This document shows positions 49,765 to 61,467 of a DNA stretch of 64,000 nt, in pieces. How positions within the stretch are numbered: position 1 is the first letter of the stretch; the number at the start of each line of letters is the position of its first letter. The notes beneath the pieces were generated by a model, which was not told the DNA's origin, ran no database searches, and saw only the letters and a list, made by a program, of their open reading frames with translations. The DNA comes from Phenylobacterium immobile (ATCC 35973). GTDB taxonomy: Bacteria > Pseudomonadota > Alphaproteobacteria > Caulobacterales > Caulobacteraceae. The stretch is taken from the NCBI RefSeq assembly GCF_001375595.1, contig NZ_CVJQ01000001.1, forward strand, positions 1,736,001 to 1,800,000. The letters are read 5' to 3'. A program made the position numbers and the translations under genes.

Positions 49765-52395
49765 TTAGGCGTCCGCCACCTTCTTCGCCGGCGCCTTCTT
49801 CCTGGCGGTGGCTTTCTTGGCCGGCGACTTGGTCTTGACGACCTTGGCGGTGGTCTTGGGCGGGGCCTTCGCCTTGGCAGGGGCCTTCTTGGCGGCGGGC
49901 TTCTTCTTGCCGCCGCCCTTGGCCTCGCGTTCCGCGATGAGCTTGACGGCCTCTTCCAGGGTCAGGTCCTGGGGGTCGGTCCCCTTGGGCAGGTTGGCGT
50001 TGGTCGAGCCGTGCTTGATGTAGGGGCCGTAGCGGCCAGAGAGCACCTTGATCGGTGCGCCGTCGACGGGGTGGGCGCCCAGGTCCTTGAGCGCGTTCGC
50101 CTCGCCGCGGCCGGCGCGGCCGGCGCGCTTTTCGGCGAGGAGGGCCACGGCGCGGTTCACGCCGACATCGAAGACCTCGTCGGCGCTCGGCAGGTTCGCA
50201 TAGGTGCCGGCGTGCAGGACGAAGGGTCCGAAGCGGCCGATTCCAGCGGTGATCGGCTGGCTGTCTTCGGGGTGCAGCCCAACTTCGCGCGGCAGGCGCA
50301 GCAGGCGCAGGCCCTTCTCCAGGTCCATGTCCGGCGCCGACCAGCCCTTGGGCAGGCTGGAGCGCTTGGGCTTTTCGCCCTCTCCCAGCTGGACGTAGGG
50401 GCCGAAGCGGCCGGACTTCAGAAAGACCGTCTCGCCGGTGACGGGGTCTGTGCCCAGTTCACGGTCGCCGCTGGGCGCATCGCCCTCGGTCTGCTGGCCG
50501 ATGGGACGGGTGTAGCGGCATTCCGGATAGTTGGAGCAGCCGACAAAGGGGCCGAAGCGGCTGGTCTTCAGGCTGAGATGCCCCGTGCCGCAGGTCGGGC
50601 AGACGCGCGGGTCGGCGCCTTCCGAGACCTGCGGAAAGAGGAAGGGCGCGAGGACATTGTTCAGTTCGTCAAGCACGTCGCGGGTGCGCAGGCCGCTGAC
50701 CTCCTCGGTCTTGGCGTGGAAGTCGTTCCAGAACTCGCGGAGCAGGACCTTCCAGTCGAGATCGCCCGCCGAGACCAGGTCGAGCTTTTCCTCAAGGTCG
50801 GCGGTGAAGTCGTACTCGACGTAGCGACGGAAGAAGCTTTCCAGGAAGACGGTCAGCAGCCGGCCGTTGTCCTCGGGATGGAAGCGATTCTTCTCCATGC
50901 GGACGTAGCCGCGGTCGCGAAGGACCCCCAGGACCGAGGCGTAGGTGGACGGCCGGCCGATGCCGAGCTCCTCCATCTTCTTGACGAGGCTGGCTTCGGA
51001 GTAGCGCGGGGGCGGCTCGGTGAAGTGCTGGTCCGCGCGGGCTTCGGCGACCCGGGCGTCGGCGCCTTCATGGACGATGGGCAGGCGGCCGCCTTCCTCG
51101 TCGTCGGCGTCGTCGCGGCCTTCCTCATAGACGGCGAGGTAACCGTCGAAGAGCACGACCTGGCCGGTGGCGCGCAGGCCGATACGGCCGTCGGAGGTCT
51201 CCATGTCGATGGTGGTGCGCTCGAGCCGCGCCGATTCCATCTGCGAGGCGATCATCCGCTTCCAGATCAGCTCGTAGAGCCGGCCGAGGTCGGGATCGAG
51301 GCGCATGCGGCCGGGGTTGCGGGCCAGCGACGTCGGGCGGATCGCTTCGTGGGCCTCCTGAGCGTTCTTGGCCTTGGTCGAATAGATGCGGGCCTTCTCG
51401 GGCACATAAGGCGCCCCGTACAGACCACCGATGACATCGCGCGCCTCGTCGAGGGCTTCGGGCGCGGTCTGCACGCCATCGGTCCGCATGTAGGTGATGA
51501 GGCCGACGGTCTCGCCGCCGATGTCGACGCCCTCATAGAGTTTCTGGGCCGCCTGCATGGTGCGCTGAGCCGAGAAGCCGAGCTTGCGCGAGGCCTCCTG
51601 CTGCAGGGTCGAAGTGGTGAAAGGCGGCGGCGGTGAGCGCCGGGCCGGCTTCTTCTCGAGCGCCGTGACAGTGAACTGCGACTCGCGCACCGCGTCGCGG
51701 GCGGTGGTGGCGGCGGCCTCGTCGCCCAGGTCGAACTTGGTCAGGCGCTTGCCGCCGAACTTGGCGAGGCGGGCGGTGAAGGGGTCGCCGCCGGCCGAGA
51801 CGTCGGCCTCGACGGTCCAATATTCCTGGGTGCGGAATTTCTCGATTTCGATCTCGCGGTCGACCACGAGACGGAGCGCCACCGACTGCACGCGGCCGGC
51901 CGAACGCGAACCCGGCAACTTGCGCCAAAGCACGGGCGAGAGGGTGAAGCCCACAAGATAGTCGAGGGCGCGGCGCGCGAGATAGGCCTCGACCAATTCC
52001 ATGTCGAGGTCGCGCGGGGCCTTCATGGCTTCGGTGACAGCGGACTTGGTGATGGCGTTGAAGACGACGCGCTGGACGGCGATGTCCTTCAAGCCGCGCT
52101 TCTTCCGCAGAACCTCCAGGACGTGCCAGGAGATGGCCTCGCCCTCGCGGTCGGGGTCGGTGGCCAGGATGATCTGGTCGGCGCCCTTGGCGGCTTCGGC
52201 GATGTCGGACAGGCGTTTGGCGCCCTTGGCGTCGGCCTCCCAGGTCATCGCGAAGTCGTCGTCCGGCTTCACCGAACCGTCCTTGGGCGGCAGGTCGCGG
52301 ACGTGGCCGTAGGACGCCAGGACCGTGTAGTCCGAGCCCAGATACTTATTGATGGTCTTAGCCTTGGCCGGGCTTTCGACGACGACGAGCTTCAC
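49765..52395 (-). CDS. topA: DNA topoisomerase I
   Basis: Type IA topoisomerase that relaxes negative supercoils. The 876-residue product begins with a TOPRIM domain (MKLVVVESPAKAKTINKYLG, DPDREGEAISWHVLE) and has the active-site tyrosine Tyr302 in GLITYMRTDG. A C-terminal region has one four-cysteine zinc motif (CPTCGTGHL...CSNYPEC), repeated topoisomerase C-terminal modules (SGRFGPYVQLGEG, SGRYGPYIKHG), and a Lys/Ala-rich basic tail of about 50 residues. dprA lies upstream. Confidence 0.96.
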   Translation of the reverse strand: MKLVVVESPAKAKTINKYLGSDYTVLASYGHVRDLPPKDGSVKPDDDFAMTWEADAKGAKRLSDIAEAAKGADQIILATDPDREGEAISWHVLEVLRKKRGLKDIAVQRVVFNAITKSAVTEAMKAPRDLDMELVEAYLARRALDYLVGFTLSPVLWRKLPGSRSAGRVQSVALRLVVDREIEIEKFRTQEYWTVEADVSAGGDPFTARLAKFGGKRLTKFDLGDEAAATTARDAVRESQFTVTALEKKPARRSPPPPFTTSTLQQEASRKLGFSAQRTMQAAQKLYEGVDIGGETVGLITYMRTDGVQTAPEALDEARDVIGGLYGAPYVPEKARIYSTKAKNAQEAHEAIRPTSLARNPGRMRLDPDLGRLYELIWKRMIASQMESARLERTTIDMETSDGRIGLRATGQVVLFDGYLAVYEEGRDDADDEEGGRLPIVHEGADARVAEARADQHFTEPPPRYSEASLVKKMEELGIGRPSTYASVLGVLRDRGYVRMEKNRFHPEDNGRLLTVFLESFFRRYVEYDFTADLEEKLDLVSAGDLDWKVLLREFWNDFHAKTEEVSGLRTRDVLDELNNVLAPFLFPQVSEGADPRVCPTCGTGHLSLKTSRFGPFVGCSNYPECRYTRPIGQQTEGDAPSGDRELGTDPVTGETVFLKSGRFGPYVQLGEGEKPKRSSLPKGWSAPDMDLEKGLRLLRLPREVGLHPEDSQPITAGIGRFGPFVLHAGTYANLPSADEVFDVGVNRAVALLAEKRAGRAGRGEANALKDLGAHPVDGAPIKVLSGRYGPYIKHGSTNANLPKGTDPQDLTLEEAVKLIAEREAKGGGKKKPAAKKAPAKAKAPPKTTAKVVKTKSPAKKATARKKAPAKKVADA

Positions 52396-52514
52396 TTATG
52401 CGGCGCTTTCCGAGGGCCGCTGAGGCCCCCTCTCAGGGAGGCGGAAAGTGGGGGCGGCCCTAGGGCTCTGTCAACGCCCCAGCTTTCCGCCGGCCAGCAG
52501 CCTGCTTCGCAGGC

Positions 52515-53585
52515 TTAAATTCGCGACGCCATGCCGCCTGGCGCGAGCTCGCAGCGGCCGGCGATGGAGAGTTCCACCAGCGCGGCGAAAACCAGCGACG
52601 CCGGCGCAGCGCACGCGCGGACGATCTCGTCGATGGGGGCCGGGGTCGGCGAGAGGAGGGCGTAGATCCTCTCTCGCAGGGCTTCGTCCGGGTCGCTTGG
52701 CGCGCCGCGGTAGGGATGTTCGGGTTCGCGCAGGCCGGACAGGCCCTCCAGGGCGCGCAGGACGTCGTCGGCGCCTTCGCAGAGTGCGGCGCCCTGCCGG
52801 ATAAGGTCGTTGGCGCCGCGGGCGCGCGGATCCAGCGGCGAACCGGGCACGGCCAGGACTTCGCGGCCCTGTTCAGCGGCCAGGCGGGCGGTGATCAGGG
52901 AGCCGGAGCGAATCTCCGCCTCGACCACCACGACGGCGCGGCTGAGGCCGGAGATGATCCGGTTGCGGCGGGGGAAGTCGCGGGCGACGGCCTTGCGGCC
53001 GGGTTCGTTCTCGGAGACCACGCAGCCGGATTCCACGATCTGGCCGTAGAGGGCGGTGTTCTCGGCCGGGTAGATGTCGTCGACGCCGCCGCCGAGCACG
53101 GCGACCGTGCCGGTGCGCAAGGCGCCCTCGTGGGCGGATTTGTCGATGCCGCGGGCGAGGCCGGAGACGATGACCAGGCCTGCCGCGCCAAGCTCGGCGG
53201 CCATGCCGCGGGCGAAACCTTGCGCCGAAGCTGAGGCCACACGAGCGCCGACGATGGCGACAGTGGGCCGGACCAGCAGTTCGGCGTTCCCCCGCGCCCA
53301 CAGCACCGGCGGCGGCGGGTCCACGGCGGCGAGAAGGGGCGGGAAGGTGAGTTCGCCCGAGCAGAGGAGCCGGGCGCCGAGGGTCTCGCCGGCGGCGAGC
53401 TCGCGGTCGATGGCAGCGTCGCTGGGCGGTATGACCGAGCGGCCGGCGTTGCGGGCGAGGTCGGGGAGGGCGGCGAGCGCGGCCTCGGCGTCGCCGAAGC
53501 GGTCGATCAGGTGGGCGAAGGCGACGGGGCCGACCGTCTCGGTCCGCGCGAGCTTCAGCCAGGCGCGACGTTCGTTCGGGCTCAC
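52515..53585 (-). CDS. dprA: DNA-processing protein DprA
   Basis: Binds incoming single-stranded DNA and loads RecA in natural transformation. The 356-residue product has the Rossmann-like core [60 protein letters not shown] and [20 protein letters not shown], all family motifs. A C-terminal winged-helix domain ends [13 protein letters not shown]. The start overlaps the plsY stop by four bases. Confidence 0.95.
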   Translation of the reverse strand: MSPNERRAWLKLARTETVGPVAFAHLIDRFGDAEAALAALPDLARNAGRSVIPPSDAAIDRELAAGETLGARLLCSGELTFPPLLAAVDPPPPVLWARGNAELLVRPTVAIVGARVASASAQGFARGMAAELGAAGLVIVSGLARGIDKSAHEGALRTGTVAVLGGGVDDIYPAENTALYGQIVESGCVVSENEPGRKAVARDFPRRNRIISGLSRAVVVVEAEIRSGSLITARLAAEQGREVLAVPGSPLDPRARGANDLIRQGAALCEGADDVLRALEGLSGLREPEHPYRGAPSDPDEALRERIYALLSPTPAPIDEIVRACAAPASLVFAALVELSIAGRCELAPGGMASRI

Positions 53586-54202
53586 GCCTTATCGCCGCCG
53601 ATCTTCGGCTCTTGGCCCTTGAGCAGGCGACGGATGTTCTCGGCGTGCCGGAAGTAGACCAGCGTGGCCATGACGGCGGCCAGGAGCGCGATAGGCCAGG
53701 GGCGGCCGAGCGCCAGGGCGACGACCGGTGCGGTCGCGGTTGCGACCAACGCCGACAGCGAACTGAATTTGAAAAGTTTCGCCACAACCAGCCAGGTCGC
53801 GCAGGCGATCAGTCCGACCGGCCAGGCGGCCGCCAGCAGCGTGCCCAGGAAGGTGGCCACGCCCTTGCCGCCGCGGAACTTGAGCCAGACCGAAAAGAGG
53901 TGGCCGAGGAAGGCCGCCCCGCCGGCCAGGGCCGTCAACTGGACCTGGACCATGGGACCGGCGTCACGGGTGGCTAGCCAGGCGCAAAGGACCGCCAGCG
54001 CGCCCTTGCCGCCGTCGCCCACCAGGGTGACGAAGGCCAGGCCTTTGCGGCCCGTTCGCAGGACGTTGGTGGCGCCGATGTTGCCCGAGCCGATCTGGCG
54101 CAGGTCGCCGGCGCCCGCCAGGCGCGTGACGATCACGCCGAAGGGGATCGAGCCCAAAAGGTAGCCGCCCATGACGGCGGCGAGGATCAGGGTGGGCGTC
54201 AT
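53582..54202 (-). CDS. plsY: Glycerol-3-phosphate acyltransferase PlsY
   Basis: Integral membrane enzyme that acylates glycerol-3-phosphate with acyl-phosphate, the first step of phospholipid synthesis. From ATG 54202 it has 206 residues and about five helices. The motifs are [34 protein letters not shown] and [14 protein letters not shown], all conserved. The upstream in-frame TTG is rejected as it adds hydrophilic residues inside pyrC. Confidence 0.95.
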   Translation of the reverse strand: MTPTLILAAVMGGYLLGSIPFGVIVTRLAGAGDLRQIGSGNIGATNVLRTGRKGLAFVTLVGDGGKGALAVLCAWLATRDAGPMVQVQLTALAGGAAFLGHLFSVWLKFRGGKGVATFLGTLLAAAWPVGLIACATWLVVAKLFKFSSLSALVATATAPVVALALGRPWPIALLAAVMATLVYFRHAENIRRLLKGQEPKIGGDKA

Positions 54203-54203
54203 C

Positions 54204-55489
54204 TCAACCAGCCTGGAAGACGGTGCGACCGTCGACAAGGGTGCGCAACACCTTGCCCTGCAGGCGGCGGCCGTCGAACGGCGAGTTCTTGGACTTGGAG
54301 GCGAGCTTGGCGGCGTCGATCAGCACCGGCGCGTTGGGATCGCAGAGCACGAGGTCGGCCGGGGCGCCTTCGTTCAGGCGCCCGGCGGGCAGGCGCAGCA
54401 GGTCGGCTGGCGCAGCGGTCACCGTGCGGATCAGGTCGATGAGCGGGATGCGGCCATCGTGATGGAAGGCCAGCAGGGCCGGCAGCAGGGTTTCGAGCCC
54501 CACGGCGCCGGGGGCGGCCTCGTCATAGGGTAGGCGCTTGTCCTCGGCCGGGGCGGGGGCGTGGGCGGAGACGACGATCTTGATCAGGCCTGAGGCGACG
54601 GCGTCGATGACCGCCTGGCGGTCATCTTCGCTCCGGAGCGGCGGCTCGACCTTGCAGAAGGTGCGGTAGTCGCCGATGTCGATCTCATTGAACGACATGT
54701 GGTTGATCGAGGTGGTGGCGACGGCGTTCACCCCGCGACCAAGGGCTCGCTTCAGGCTGTCGAGCGCGCCGGCGGTGGTGATCTGGTCGACCAACAGCCG
54801 CGCGCCAGTGACTTCGGCCAGGGCCAGATCGCGCTCCAGCATGATCCGCTCAGCCACGGCGTGGACGGAGGGCAGGCCCATGCGGCCGGCGAACTCGCCC
54901 GAGGTGGCCGCGGCGCCCTTGGACAGCCAGGGGTCGGCCGGTCGGTGGGCGACCAGGACATCGAAGCCCCTGGCGTAGGCGAAGATCCGCTGCAGCACCT
55001 TGGAGTCGACGATCGGGTGGTCTGCGTCGGTGATGTAGACGCAACCGGCCTCGGCCATGAGGCCGATCTCAGCCATCCGCTCGCCCTTTGCGCCCTTGGT
55101 GGCGGCGCCGGCGGCGTAGACGTGAACCAGTTCAATGTCGCGGGCGCGGCGCAGGATGAAATCGACCACGGACGGGTCGTCGACCACGGGATCTGTGTCG
55201 GGCTGGACGACGATGGAGGTGACGCCGCCCGCCGCCGCGGCGCGGGAGGCGGACTTGAGCGTCTCCTTGGGTTCGGCCCCGGGCTCGCCGGTCTTGACCC
55301 GAAGGTCGATAAGGCCGGGCATCATTAGCTTGCCCTGGCCGTCGATAATCTCGGCGCCGGCGGGGGCCGCGATCTCGCCGCCCTGGGCCACCTTGGCGAT
55401 CTTACCGCCCTCGACAAGGAGGGCGCCCGGGCCCTCATAGCCGCTGGCCGGATCGACAAGGCGGACGTTGGTGAACAGCGTCGCGGCCA

Positions 55490-55490
<1 letters not shown>
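54204..55490 (-). CDS. Dihydroorotase homologue lacking metal ligands (PyrC')
   Basis: Amidohydrolase-fold partner of aspartate carbamoyltransferase. Active dihydroorotases carry PGxxDxHxH; this 428-residue protein has [14 protein letters not shown], with Arg64 and Lys66 in place of the two histidines. The usual DHAP catalytic motif is SAHAP, with Ala309 replacing the Asp. The rest of the fold is preserved. It is probably the non-catalytic PyrC' that supports PyrB in a complex, as in Pseudomonas. It overlaps pyrB by one base, and a functional pyrC must lie elsewhere. Confidence 0.92.
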
Positions 55491-56482
<992 letters not shown>

Positions 56483-56519
56483 AGCTGCGTCTTAGGGGGC
56501 TTCTGGGGGGAAGGGAAGG

Positions 56520-56966
56520 TCAGGACGGCGAACGTTCCCCAAGATCAGCGGCCATCAGGACAAGGTATCCGTCAGGATCCTGCACGACGAACTCACGCTT
56601 GCCGCTCTCGCGGTCACCCGTGCGACGCCAGACCTCGCGCGGTTGGGCGTAGAGGGGGTGAGCCCGCGCGCTCAACCGTTGCAGTTCAGGTTCGATATCG
56701 CCGACGAAGACCTGGATAATCACGCCGCGCCCAAACGGCGGAACAAGCTCGGCGGTTTCCCACTTGGCGGATCGGTCGCACAGCATGATCTGACCGCCTT
56801 CAGGCCGTTCCAGATACACGAATCCCGGCCGTTGATAGGCCTGGCCGAAGCCGAGGACATCGATCCAGAAGGCGCGGCTGACCGCAAGGTCGCTGACCAG
56901 CAACTCCGGCGCGAGCTTCGCCCAGCCGCCTTTTGGAGGTGATCCAAAGTCAAAAGTTTCGGTCAT
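56520..56966 (-). CDS. VOC-superfamily protein (bleomycin-resistance/glyoxalase fold)
   Basis: The 148-residue product has the repeated beta-alpha-beta units of VOC proteins. KLAPELLVSDLAVSRAFWID, DVLGFGQAYQRPGFVYLERP and EFVVQDPDGYLVLMAADLGE match bleomycin-resistance-type members, which usually bind a ligand rather than catalyse glyoxalase chemistry. The ligand is unknown. It is 37 bases upstream of pyrB on the same strand and might be in its transcript. Confidence 0.88.
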   Translation of the reverse strand: MTETFDFGSPPKGGWAKLAPELLVSDLAVSRAFWIDVLGFGQAYQRPGFVYLERPEGGQIMLCDRSAKWETAELVPPFGRGVIIQVFVGDIEPELQRLSARAHPLYAQPREVWRRTGDRESGKREFVVQDPDGYLVLMAADLGERSPS

Positions 56967-56980
56967 GCCTAACCTTAACC

Positions 56981-57114
56981 GTCATCCCGGGCGTAGCGAA
57001 GCGCAGACCCGGGACCCAGGGGTCGTTGCACGCGCCGTCTCCTCCGTACCGACGGCGCAGCCGTGCAGAACCCTCCTGGGTCCCGGATAGCCCCTGCGGG
57101 GCTTCCGGGATGAC
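56981..57114. repeat. Intergenic palindromic repeat element, about 134 bp
   Basis: The ends GTCATCCCGG (56981-56990) and CCGGGATGAC (57105-57114) are exact inverted copies. Inside are further inverted segments, such as GACCCGGGACCCAGG against CCTGGGTCCCGG. The GTCATCCCGG...CCGGGATGAC type is a common alphaproteobacterial intergenic palindrome (REP/MITE-like). It lies between the VOC and ruvX genes, which read the same way. Confidence 0.75.
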
Positions 57115-57124
57115 AGTGGATTTC

Positions 57125-57577
57125 TTAGCCCTGCCGCAACCGCTCCAGGGCGCCTTGCAGGATCCAGGCGGCGGCGGCTTTGTCGACGAGGTCGGCGCGG
57201 CGGGTGCGGCTGACGTCGGCTTCGTCGATCAGCATGCGGTTGACGGCCGCCGAGCTCAGACGTTCGTCCCAGAAGGCGATCGGGATGTCACGCAACCGCA
57301 GCAGGTTGCGGGCGAAGGCGCGGGAGGACTGGCAGCGCGGCCCCTCGGTCCCGTCCATGTTCACCGGCAGGCCGACGACGATCCCGCCAACGCCGCGGTG
57401 ATCGATGACCTTGAACAGGGCCTCGGCGTCCTGGGTGAACTTGGTCTTGCGGATCAGTTCGAGAGGCGAGGCGATGATCCGGGCGCCGTCTGAGACGGCG
57501 ACGCCGATGGTCCTTTCGCCCAGGTCGAGGCCGACGAGGGGCGCCACGGGGAGGTCTTGCAGGTCTACGATGGCCAT
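57125..57577 (-). CDS. ruvX: Putative Holliday junction resolvase / pre-16S rRNA nuclease
   Basis: YqgF/RuvX family with RNase H fold, acting in 16S rRNA 5' maturation. From ATG 57577 the product is 150 residues. It has PLVGLDLGERTIGVAVSDGA with the first catalytic Asp, VGGIVVGLPVNMDGTEGPR, and IPIAFWDERLSSAAVNRML with the Glu-containing DERLSS motif. An upstream ATG at 57634 is in frame, but GGGAG sits six bases before the chosen start. Confidence 0.93.
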   Translation of the reverse strand: MAIVDLQDLPVAPLVGLDLGERTIGVAVSDGARIIASPLELIRKTKFTQDAEALFKVIDHRGVGGIVVGLPVNMDGTEGPRCQSSRAFARNLLRLRDIPIAFWDERLSSAAVNRMLIDEADVSRTRRADLVDKAAAAWILQGALERLRQG

Positions 57578-57648
57578 GGCGGCTCCCATATCATTGAAAA
57601 AGCGCTTCGCGGCGGCTAACCCAGCGCGACACATTCAAGGAGGCCCTC

Positions 57649-57936
57649 ATGGCCATCGACGCGGCGACCGTGCGCAAGGTCGCCAGGCTGGCGCGTCTCG
57701 CCCAGCCTGAAGAGACGCTGGACGAGACCGCCCGGCAGCTGTCCGGCATCATCGACTGGATCGAGCAGCTGGCGGAGGTCGACACCGACGGGGTCGAGCC
57801 GATGACCTCGGCGGTCGCCGTGACCCTGCCGATGCGTGACGACGTCGTGACGGAGGGCGGCGATCCGGACCGTGTGCTGGCCAACGCCCCGAAACGCGTC
57901 GGCGACTTCTTCGTGGTGCCGAAGGTGGTGGAATAG
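57649..57936 (+). CDS. gatC: Aspartyl/glutamyl-tRNA amidotransferase subunit C
   Basis: Stabilising subunit of the GatCAB complex. The 95-residue product has IDAATVRKVARLARLAQPEE and IIDWIEQLAEVDTDGVEPMT, then LPMRDDVVTEGGDPDRVLAN, the conserved GatC blocks. AAGGAGGCC precedes the ATG. gatA follows immediately. Confidence 0.96.
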   Translation: MAIDAATVRKVARLARLAQPEETLDETARQLSGIIDWIEQLAEVDTDGVEPMTSAVAVTLPMRDDVVTEGGDPDRVLANAPKRVGDFFVVPKVVE

Positions 57937-59409
57937 ATGTCGTCGCTCACCTCGCTGACGTTGAAGGCCGCTCTGGACGGCCTGAAGGCGAAGACCTTTT
58001 CCGCAGAAGAGCTGACGCGCGCCCACGTGAACGCTGTCGAAGCGGCCCGCGCATTGAACGCCTTTGTGCTGGAGACGCCGGACAAGGCCATCGAGATGGC
58101 CAAGGCCTCGGACGCGCGCCGCGCCTCCGGTGACGCCGGCCCGCTGGACGGTGCGCCGCTGGGGATCAAGGATCTGTTCTGCACCGAGGGTGTCGAAGCG
58201 ACCGCAGGGTCGAAGATCCTCAAGGGCTTCAAGCCCCCTTACGAGTCCACGGTCACCGCGAACCTGTGGCGCGACGGGGCGGTGATGCTGGGCAAGCTGA
58301 ACATGGATGAGTTCGCCATGGGCTCGTCTAATGAAACCAGCGCGTTTGGCCCCGTGATCAATCCCTGGCGCGCCCAAGGCGGCAACACCCAGCTGACGCC
58401 GGGCGGCTCGTCGGGGGGGTCGGCGGCGGCGGTGGCTGCGGAGCTCTGTCTAGGGGCGACTGCGACCGACACGGGCGGCTCGATCCGCCAGCCTGCGGCC
58501 TTCACCGGCACGGTTGGCATCAAGCCGACCTACGGCCGCGTCTCACGCTGGGGCGTCGTCGCCTTCGCCTCGTCGCTGGACCAGGCGGGGCCGATGGCGC
58601 GCACTGTCGAGGACACGGCGCTGCTGTTGACATCGATGTCGGGCCACGATCCGAAGGATTCCACCAGCCTGCCCGTCGCGGTTCCGGATTTCGCCAGCTT
58701 CGTGGGCAATTCGGTCAAAGGGCTGCGGATCGGCGTGCCGAAAGAATACCGCGTCGACGGCATGCCCGAGGAGATCGAGAAGCTCTGGGAACAGGGGATC
58801 GCCTGGCTGAAGGAGGCCGGCTGCGAGATCGTCGAGGTGAGCTTGCCACACACCAAGTACGCGCTGCCCGCCTACTACATCGTGGCGCCGGCCGAGGCCT
58901 CCTCCAACCTCGCCCGCTATGACGGCATGCGCTACGGCCTGCGGGTCGAGGGCGCGAACCTGACTGAGACCTACGAGAAGACCCGCGCAGAAGGCTTCGG
59001 CGCCGAGGTTCGCCGCCGCATCATGATCGGCGCCTATGTGCTCTCGGCCGGCTATTACGACGCCTATTATGTGAAGGCGCTGAAGGTGCGCCGCCGCATC
59101 GCCGACGACTTCGACCAGGCCTTCCAAAAGGTCGACGCCCTGCTGACGCCGACGGCCCCGTCGGCGGCCTTCGCGCTCGGCGAGAACGCCGACGATCCGG
59201 TGGCGATGTATCTAAACGACATCTTCACCGTGACGGTGAACCTGGCCGGGCTGCCGGGCATGAGCGTGCCGGCGGGCGTCGACGCCAACGGCCTGCCGCT
59301 CGGTCTGCAGCTGATCGGTCGCCCTTTGGACGAAGAAACCCTATTTTCACTGGGTGGGGCGATCGAGAAAGCTGCGGACTTCCGCGCCAAGCCTCAGAAG
59401 TGGTGGTGA
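57937..59409 (+). CDS. gatA: Glutamyl-tRNA(Gln) amidotransferase subunit A
   Basis: Glutaminase subunit that supplies ammonia for transamidation of Glu-tRNA(Gln) and Asp-tRNA(Asn). The 490-residue product carries the amidase-signature triad: Lys78 in [10 protein letters not shown], cis-Ser158 in [16 protein letters not shown] and Ser182 in [11 protein letters not shown]. It starts directly after the gatC stop, and gatB begins four bases after its stop. Confidence 0.97.
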   Translation: MSSLTSLTLKAALDGLKAKTFSAEELTRAHVNAVEAARALNAFVLETPDKAIEMAKASDARRASGDAGPLDGAPLGIKDLFCTEGVEATAGSKILKGFKPPYESTVTANLWRDGAVMLGKLNMDEFAMGSSNETSAFGPVINPWRAQGGNTQLTPGGSSGGSAAAVAAELCLGATATDTGGSIRQPAAFTGTVGIKPTYGRVSRWGVVAFASSLDQAGPMARTVEDTALLLTSMSGHDPKDSTSLPVAVPDFASFVGNSVKGLRIGVPKEYRVDGMPEEIEKLWEQGIAWLKEAGCEIVEVSLPHTKYALPAYYIVAPAEASSNLARYDGMRYGLRVEGANLTETYEKTRAEGFGAEVRRRIMIGAYVLSAGYYDAYYVKALKVRRRIADDFDQAFQKVDALLTPTAPSAAFALGENADDPVAMYLNDIFTVTVNLAGLPGMSVPAGVDANGLPLGLQLIGRPLDEETLFSLGGAIEKAADFRAKPQKWW

Positions 59410-59413
59410 TCCG

Positions 59414-60913
59414 ATGAGCGAAGCTAAGAGCAAGCTGATCAAGGGCCGCACCGGCGATTGGGAGATTGTCCTTGGGTTGGAGGTCCACGCCCAGGTGGCG
59501 TCGAACGCCAAGCTATTCTCCGGCGCGGCGGTGGGCTTTGGCGCAGGCCCAAACGCCCAGGTGAGCCTGGTTGATGCGGCCATGCCGGGCATGCTGCCGG
59601 TGCTCAACCGCTACTGTGTCGAGCAGGCGGTGAAGACGGGCCTGGGCCTGAAGGCGCAGATCAATCTGAAGAGCCACTTCGACCGGAAGAACTATTTCTA
59701 CCCGGACCTTCCCCAGGGCTATCAGATCAGCCAGTTCAAGGACCCGGTGGTCGGCGAGGGCGAGGTCATCGTCGAGCGCGACGACGGCACGACCTTCACC
59801 GTGCGGATCGAGCGGCTGCACCTGGAGCAGGACGCCGGCAAGAGCCTGCACGATCAGGATCCGAACGCGACCTACATCGACCTGAACCGCTCGGGCACGG
59901 CGCTGATGGAAATCGTCTCCATGCCCGACATGCGCTCGTCGGACGAGGCCGCGGCCTATGTGAAAAAGCTGCGGACGATCCTCGTCTACCTCGGCACCTG
60001 CGACGGAGACATGGAGAAGGGCAACCTGCGGGCCGACGTGAACGTCTCGGTGTGCCGGGTGGGCGCCTACGACAAGTTCCGCGCGACGGGGGACTTCAGC
60101 CATCTCGGAACGCGGTGCGAGATCAAGAACGTCAATTCCTACCGCTACATTCAGCAGGCGATCGAATACGAGGCGCGCCGCCAGATCGAGATCATCGAGG
60201 ACGGCGGCGTGATCGATCAGGAGACCCGGCTGTTCGACCCGACGCGTAACGAGACCCGCTCGATGCGCTCGAAGGAAGACGCCCACGATTATCGCTACTT
60301 CCCCGATCCGGATCTCTTGCCGCTGGTGCTGGATCCGGCGTGGGTGAAAGCGATCGAGGAAAGCCTGCCGGAACTACCGGACGCCAAAAAGGCCCGGCTG
60401 CAGAGCCAGTATGGTCTTTCGGCCTATGACGCCGGCGTCCTGATCACCGAACAGGCGCGCGCGGCCTTCTACGAGGAGGCGGTGAAGGGCCGCGACGCCA
60501 AGCTGACGGCGAACTGGGTGACCAACGACCTGGCCGCCCGCCTGACGGCGGCGGGCCTCGATATCACCGACAGCCCGATCAAGCCGGAGGCGATCGCCGA
60601 ACTGGTGGCGCTGATCGAGGAGGGGGTGATCTCCTCCAAGATCGCCAAGGACGTCTTCGAACGCATGTGGGCCGGCGAGGGCCGGGCTGGGGAGATCGTC
60701 GACAAGGCCGGCCTGAAGCAGGTCTCGGACACCGGCGCGCTGGACGCGATTATCGACAAGCTGATCGCCGCCAATCCGGGCCAGGCCGCGCAGGTGAAGG
60801 AAAAGCCGCAGGCGATCGGCTGGTTCGTAGGTCAGGTAATGAAAGAGACCGGCGGCAAGGCCAATCCGGGCGTCATCAACGGCATGCTGAAAGCGAAGCT
60901 GGGGGTGGAGTAG
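59414..60913 (+). CDS. gatB: Aspartyl/glutamyl-tRNA amidotransferase subunit B
   Basis: Kinase/transamidase subunit that activates the misacylated tRNA. From ATG 59414 it has 499 residues. [20 protein letters not shown] begins the cradle domain, followed by [47 protein letters not shown] and [20 protein letters not shown]. The C-terminal YqeY-like tail ends [10 protein letters not shown]. The earlier in-frame start lies within gatA and is rejected. Confidence 0.97.
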   Translation: MSEAKSKLIKGRTGDWEIVLGLEVHAQVASNAKLFSGAAVGFGAGPNAQVSLVDAAMPGMLPVLNRYCVEQAVKTGLGLKAQINLKSHFDRKNYFYPDLPQGYQISQFKDPVVGEGEVIVERDDGTTFTVRIERLHLEQDAGKSLHDQDPNATYIDLNRSGTALMEIVSMPDMRSSDEAAAYVKKLRTILVYLGTCDGDMEKGNLRADVNVSVCRVGAYDKFRATGDFSHLGTRCEIKNVNSYRYIQQAIEYEARRQIEIIEDGGVIDQETRLFDPTRNETRSMRSKEDAHDYRYFPDPDLLPLVLDPAWVKAIEESLPELPDAKKARLQSQYGLSAYDAGVLITEQARAAFYEEAVKGRDAKLTANWVTNDLAARLTAAGLDITDSPIKPEAIAELVALIEEGVISSKIAKDVFERMWAGEGRAGEIVDKAGLKQVSDTGALDAIIDKLIAANPGQAAQVKEKPQAIGWFVGQVMKETGGKANPGVINGMLKAKLGVE

Positions 60914-60925
60914 GGGCTACTCCAC
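60905..60925. terminator. Hairpin across the convergent gatB and RcnB-like stops
   Basis: GTGGAGTAG (60905-60913) pairs perfectly with CTACTCCAC (60917-60925) around a GGG loop. The gatB stop TAG and the opposite gene's stop both sit inside it. There is no T-run, so efficiency as a terminator is uncertain. Confidence 0.5.
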
Positions 60926-61318
60926 CACGTCCAGCACCTGGCCGGTATACTGGTCGAGCAGCATGTAGCGGCCGTTCTCGCGGTACCAGCCATAGCCTTG
61001 CGGCGGCGGCCGCAGGCGCGCGCGATTGTAGTCGCCGACGGGCGCGCCCCGGCGGTCGTCGGGCAAGAAAGCGCCGCGCCGGACATTGGCCGGCGGACGT
61101 CCATAGTCGCGTTGATCGCGGCCTTGCTGGCCCACCCGGCGGTCATTGTCGCCGTTGCGCCCACCGCGGTCTTGATAGCGCGAAGCGTCGCGATCCGGGC
61201 CGCGGCCACGGTCATTGCGCGGCGCGGCGTCGGTCGCCGTCGCGCTGACAGCCAGGGCGGCGATCATCGCCAGGACGCCGAGGCGGATTTTCGTCTTTCC
61301 AAGGTTGCGGGTCATCAT
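60917..61318 (-). CDS. RcnB-like periplasmic protein
   Basis: From ATG 61318 the product is 133 residues with a Sec signal (RLGVLAMIAALAVSATATDA, cleavage near residue 32). The mature part is rich in Arg, Asp and Gly and ends with the RcnB motif GYGWYRENGRYMLLDQYTGQ. RcnB in E. coli affects nickel and cobalt balance, but most family members are uncharacterised. Earlier in-frame starts would bury the signal peptide. Confidence 0.85.
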   Translation of the reverse strand: MMTRNLGKTKIRLGVLAMIAALAVSATATDAAPRNDRGRGPDRDASRYQDRGGRNGDNDRRVGQQGRDQRDYGRPPANVRRGAFLPDDRRGAPVGDYNRARLRPPPQGYGWYRENGRYMLLDQYTGQVLDVVE

Positions 61319-61467
61319 GTTGGGTTCATTAACGCCCAGCCTGCCTGAACTGTCCCTGAACGGCTCAAGAAAGCCGCAGCGCGTCATCAGAAAATCCCTA
61401 CTTGCCGCGCAACGCGGATGCGCCATCTATCCAAACTCAAGCTCAGAAACGAAGAGGGAGACACGCC

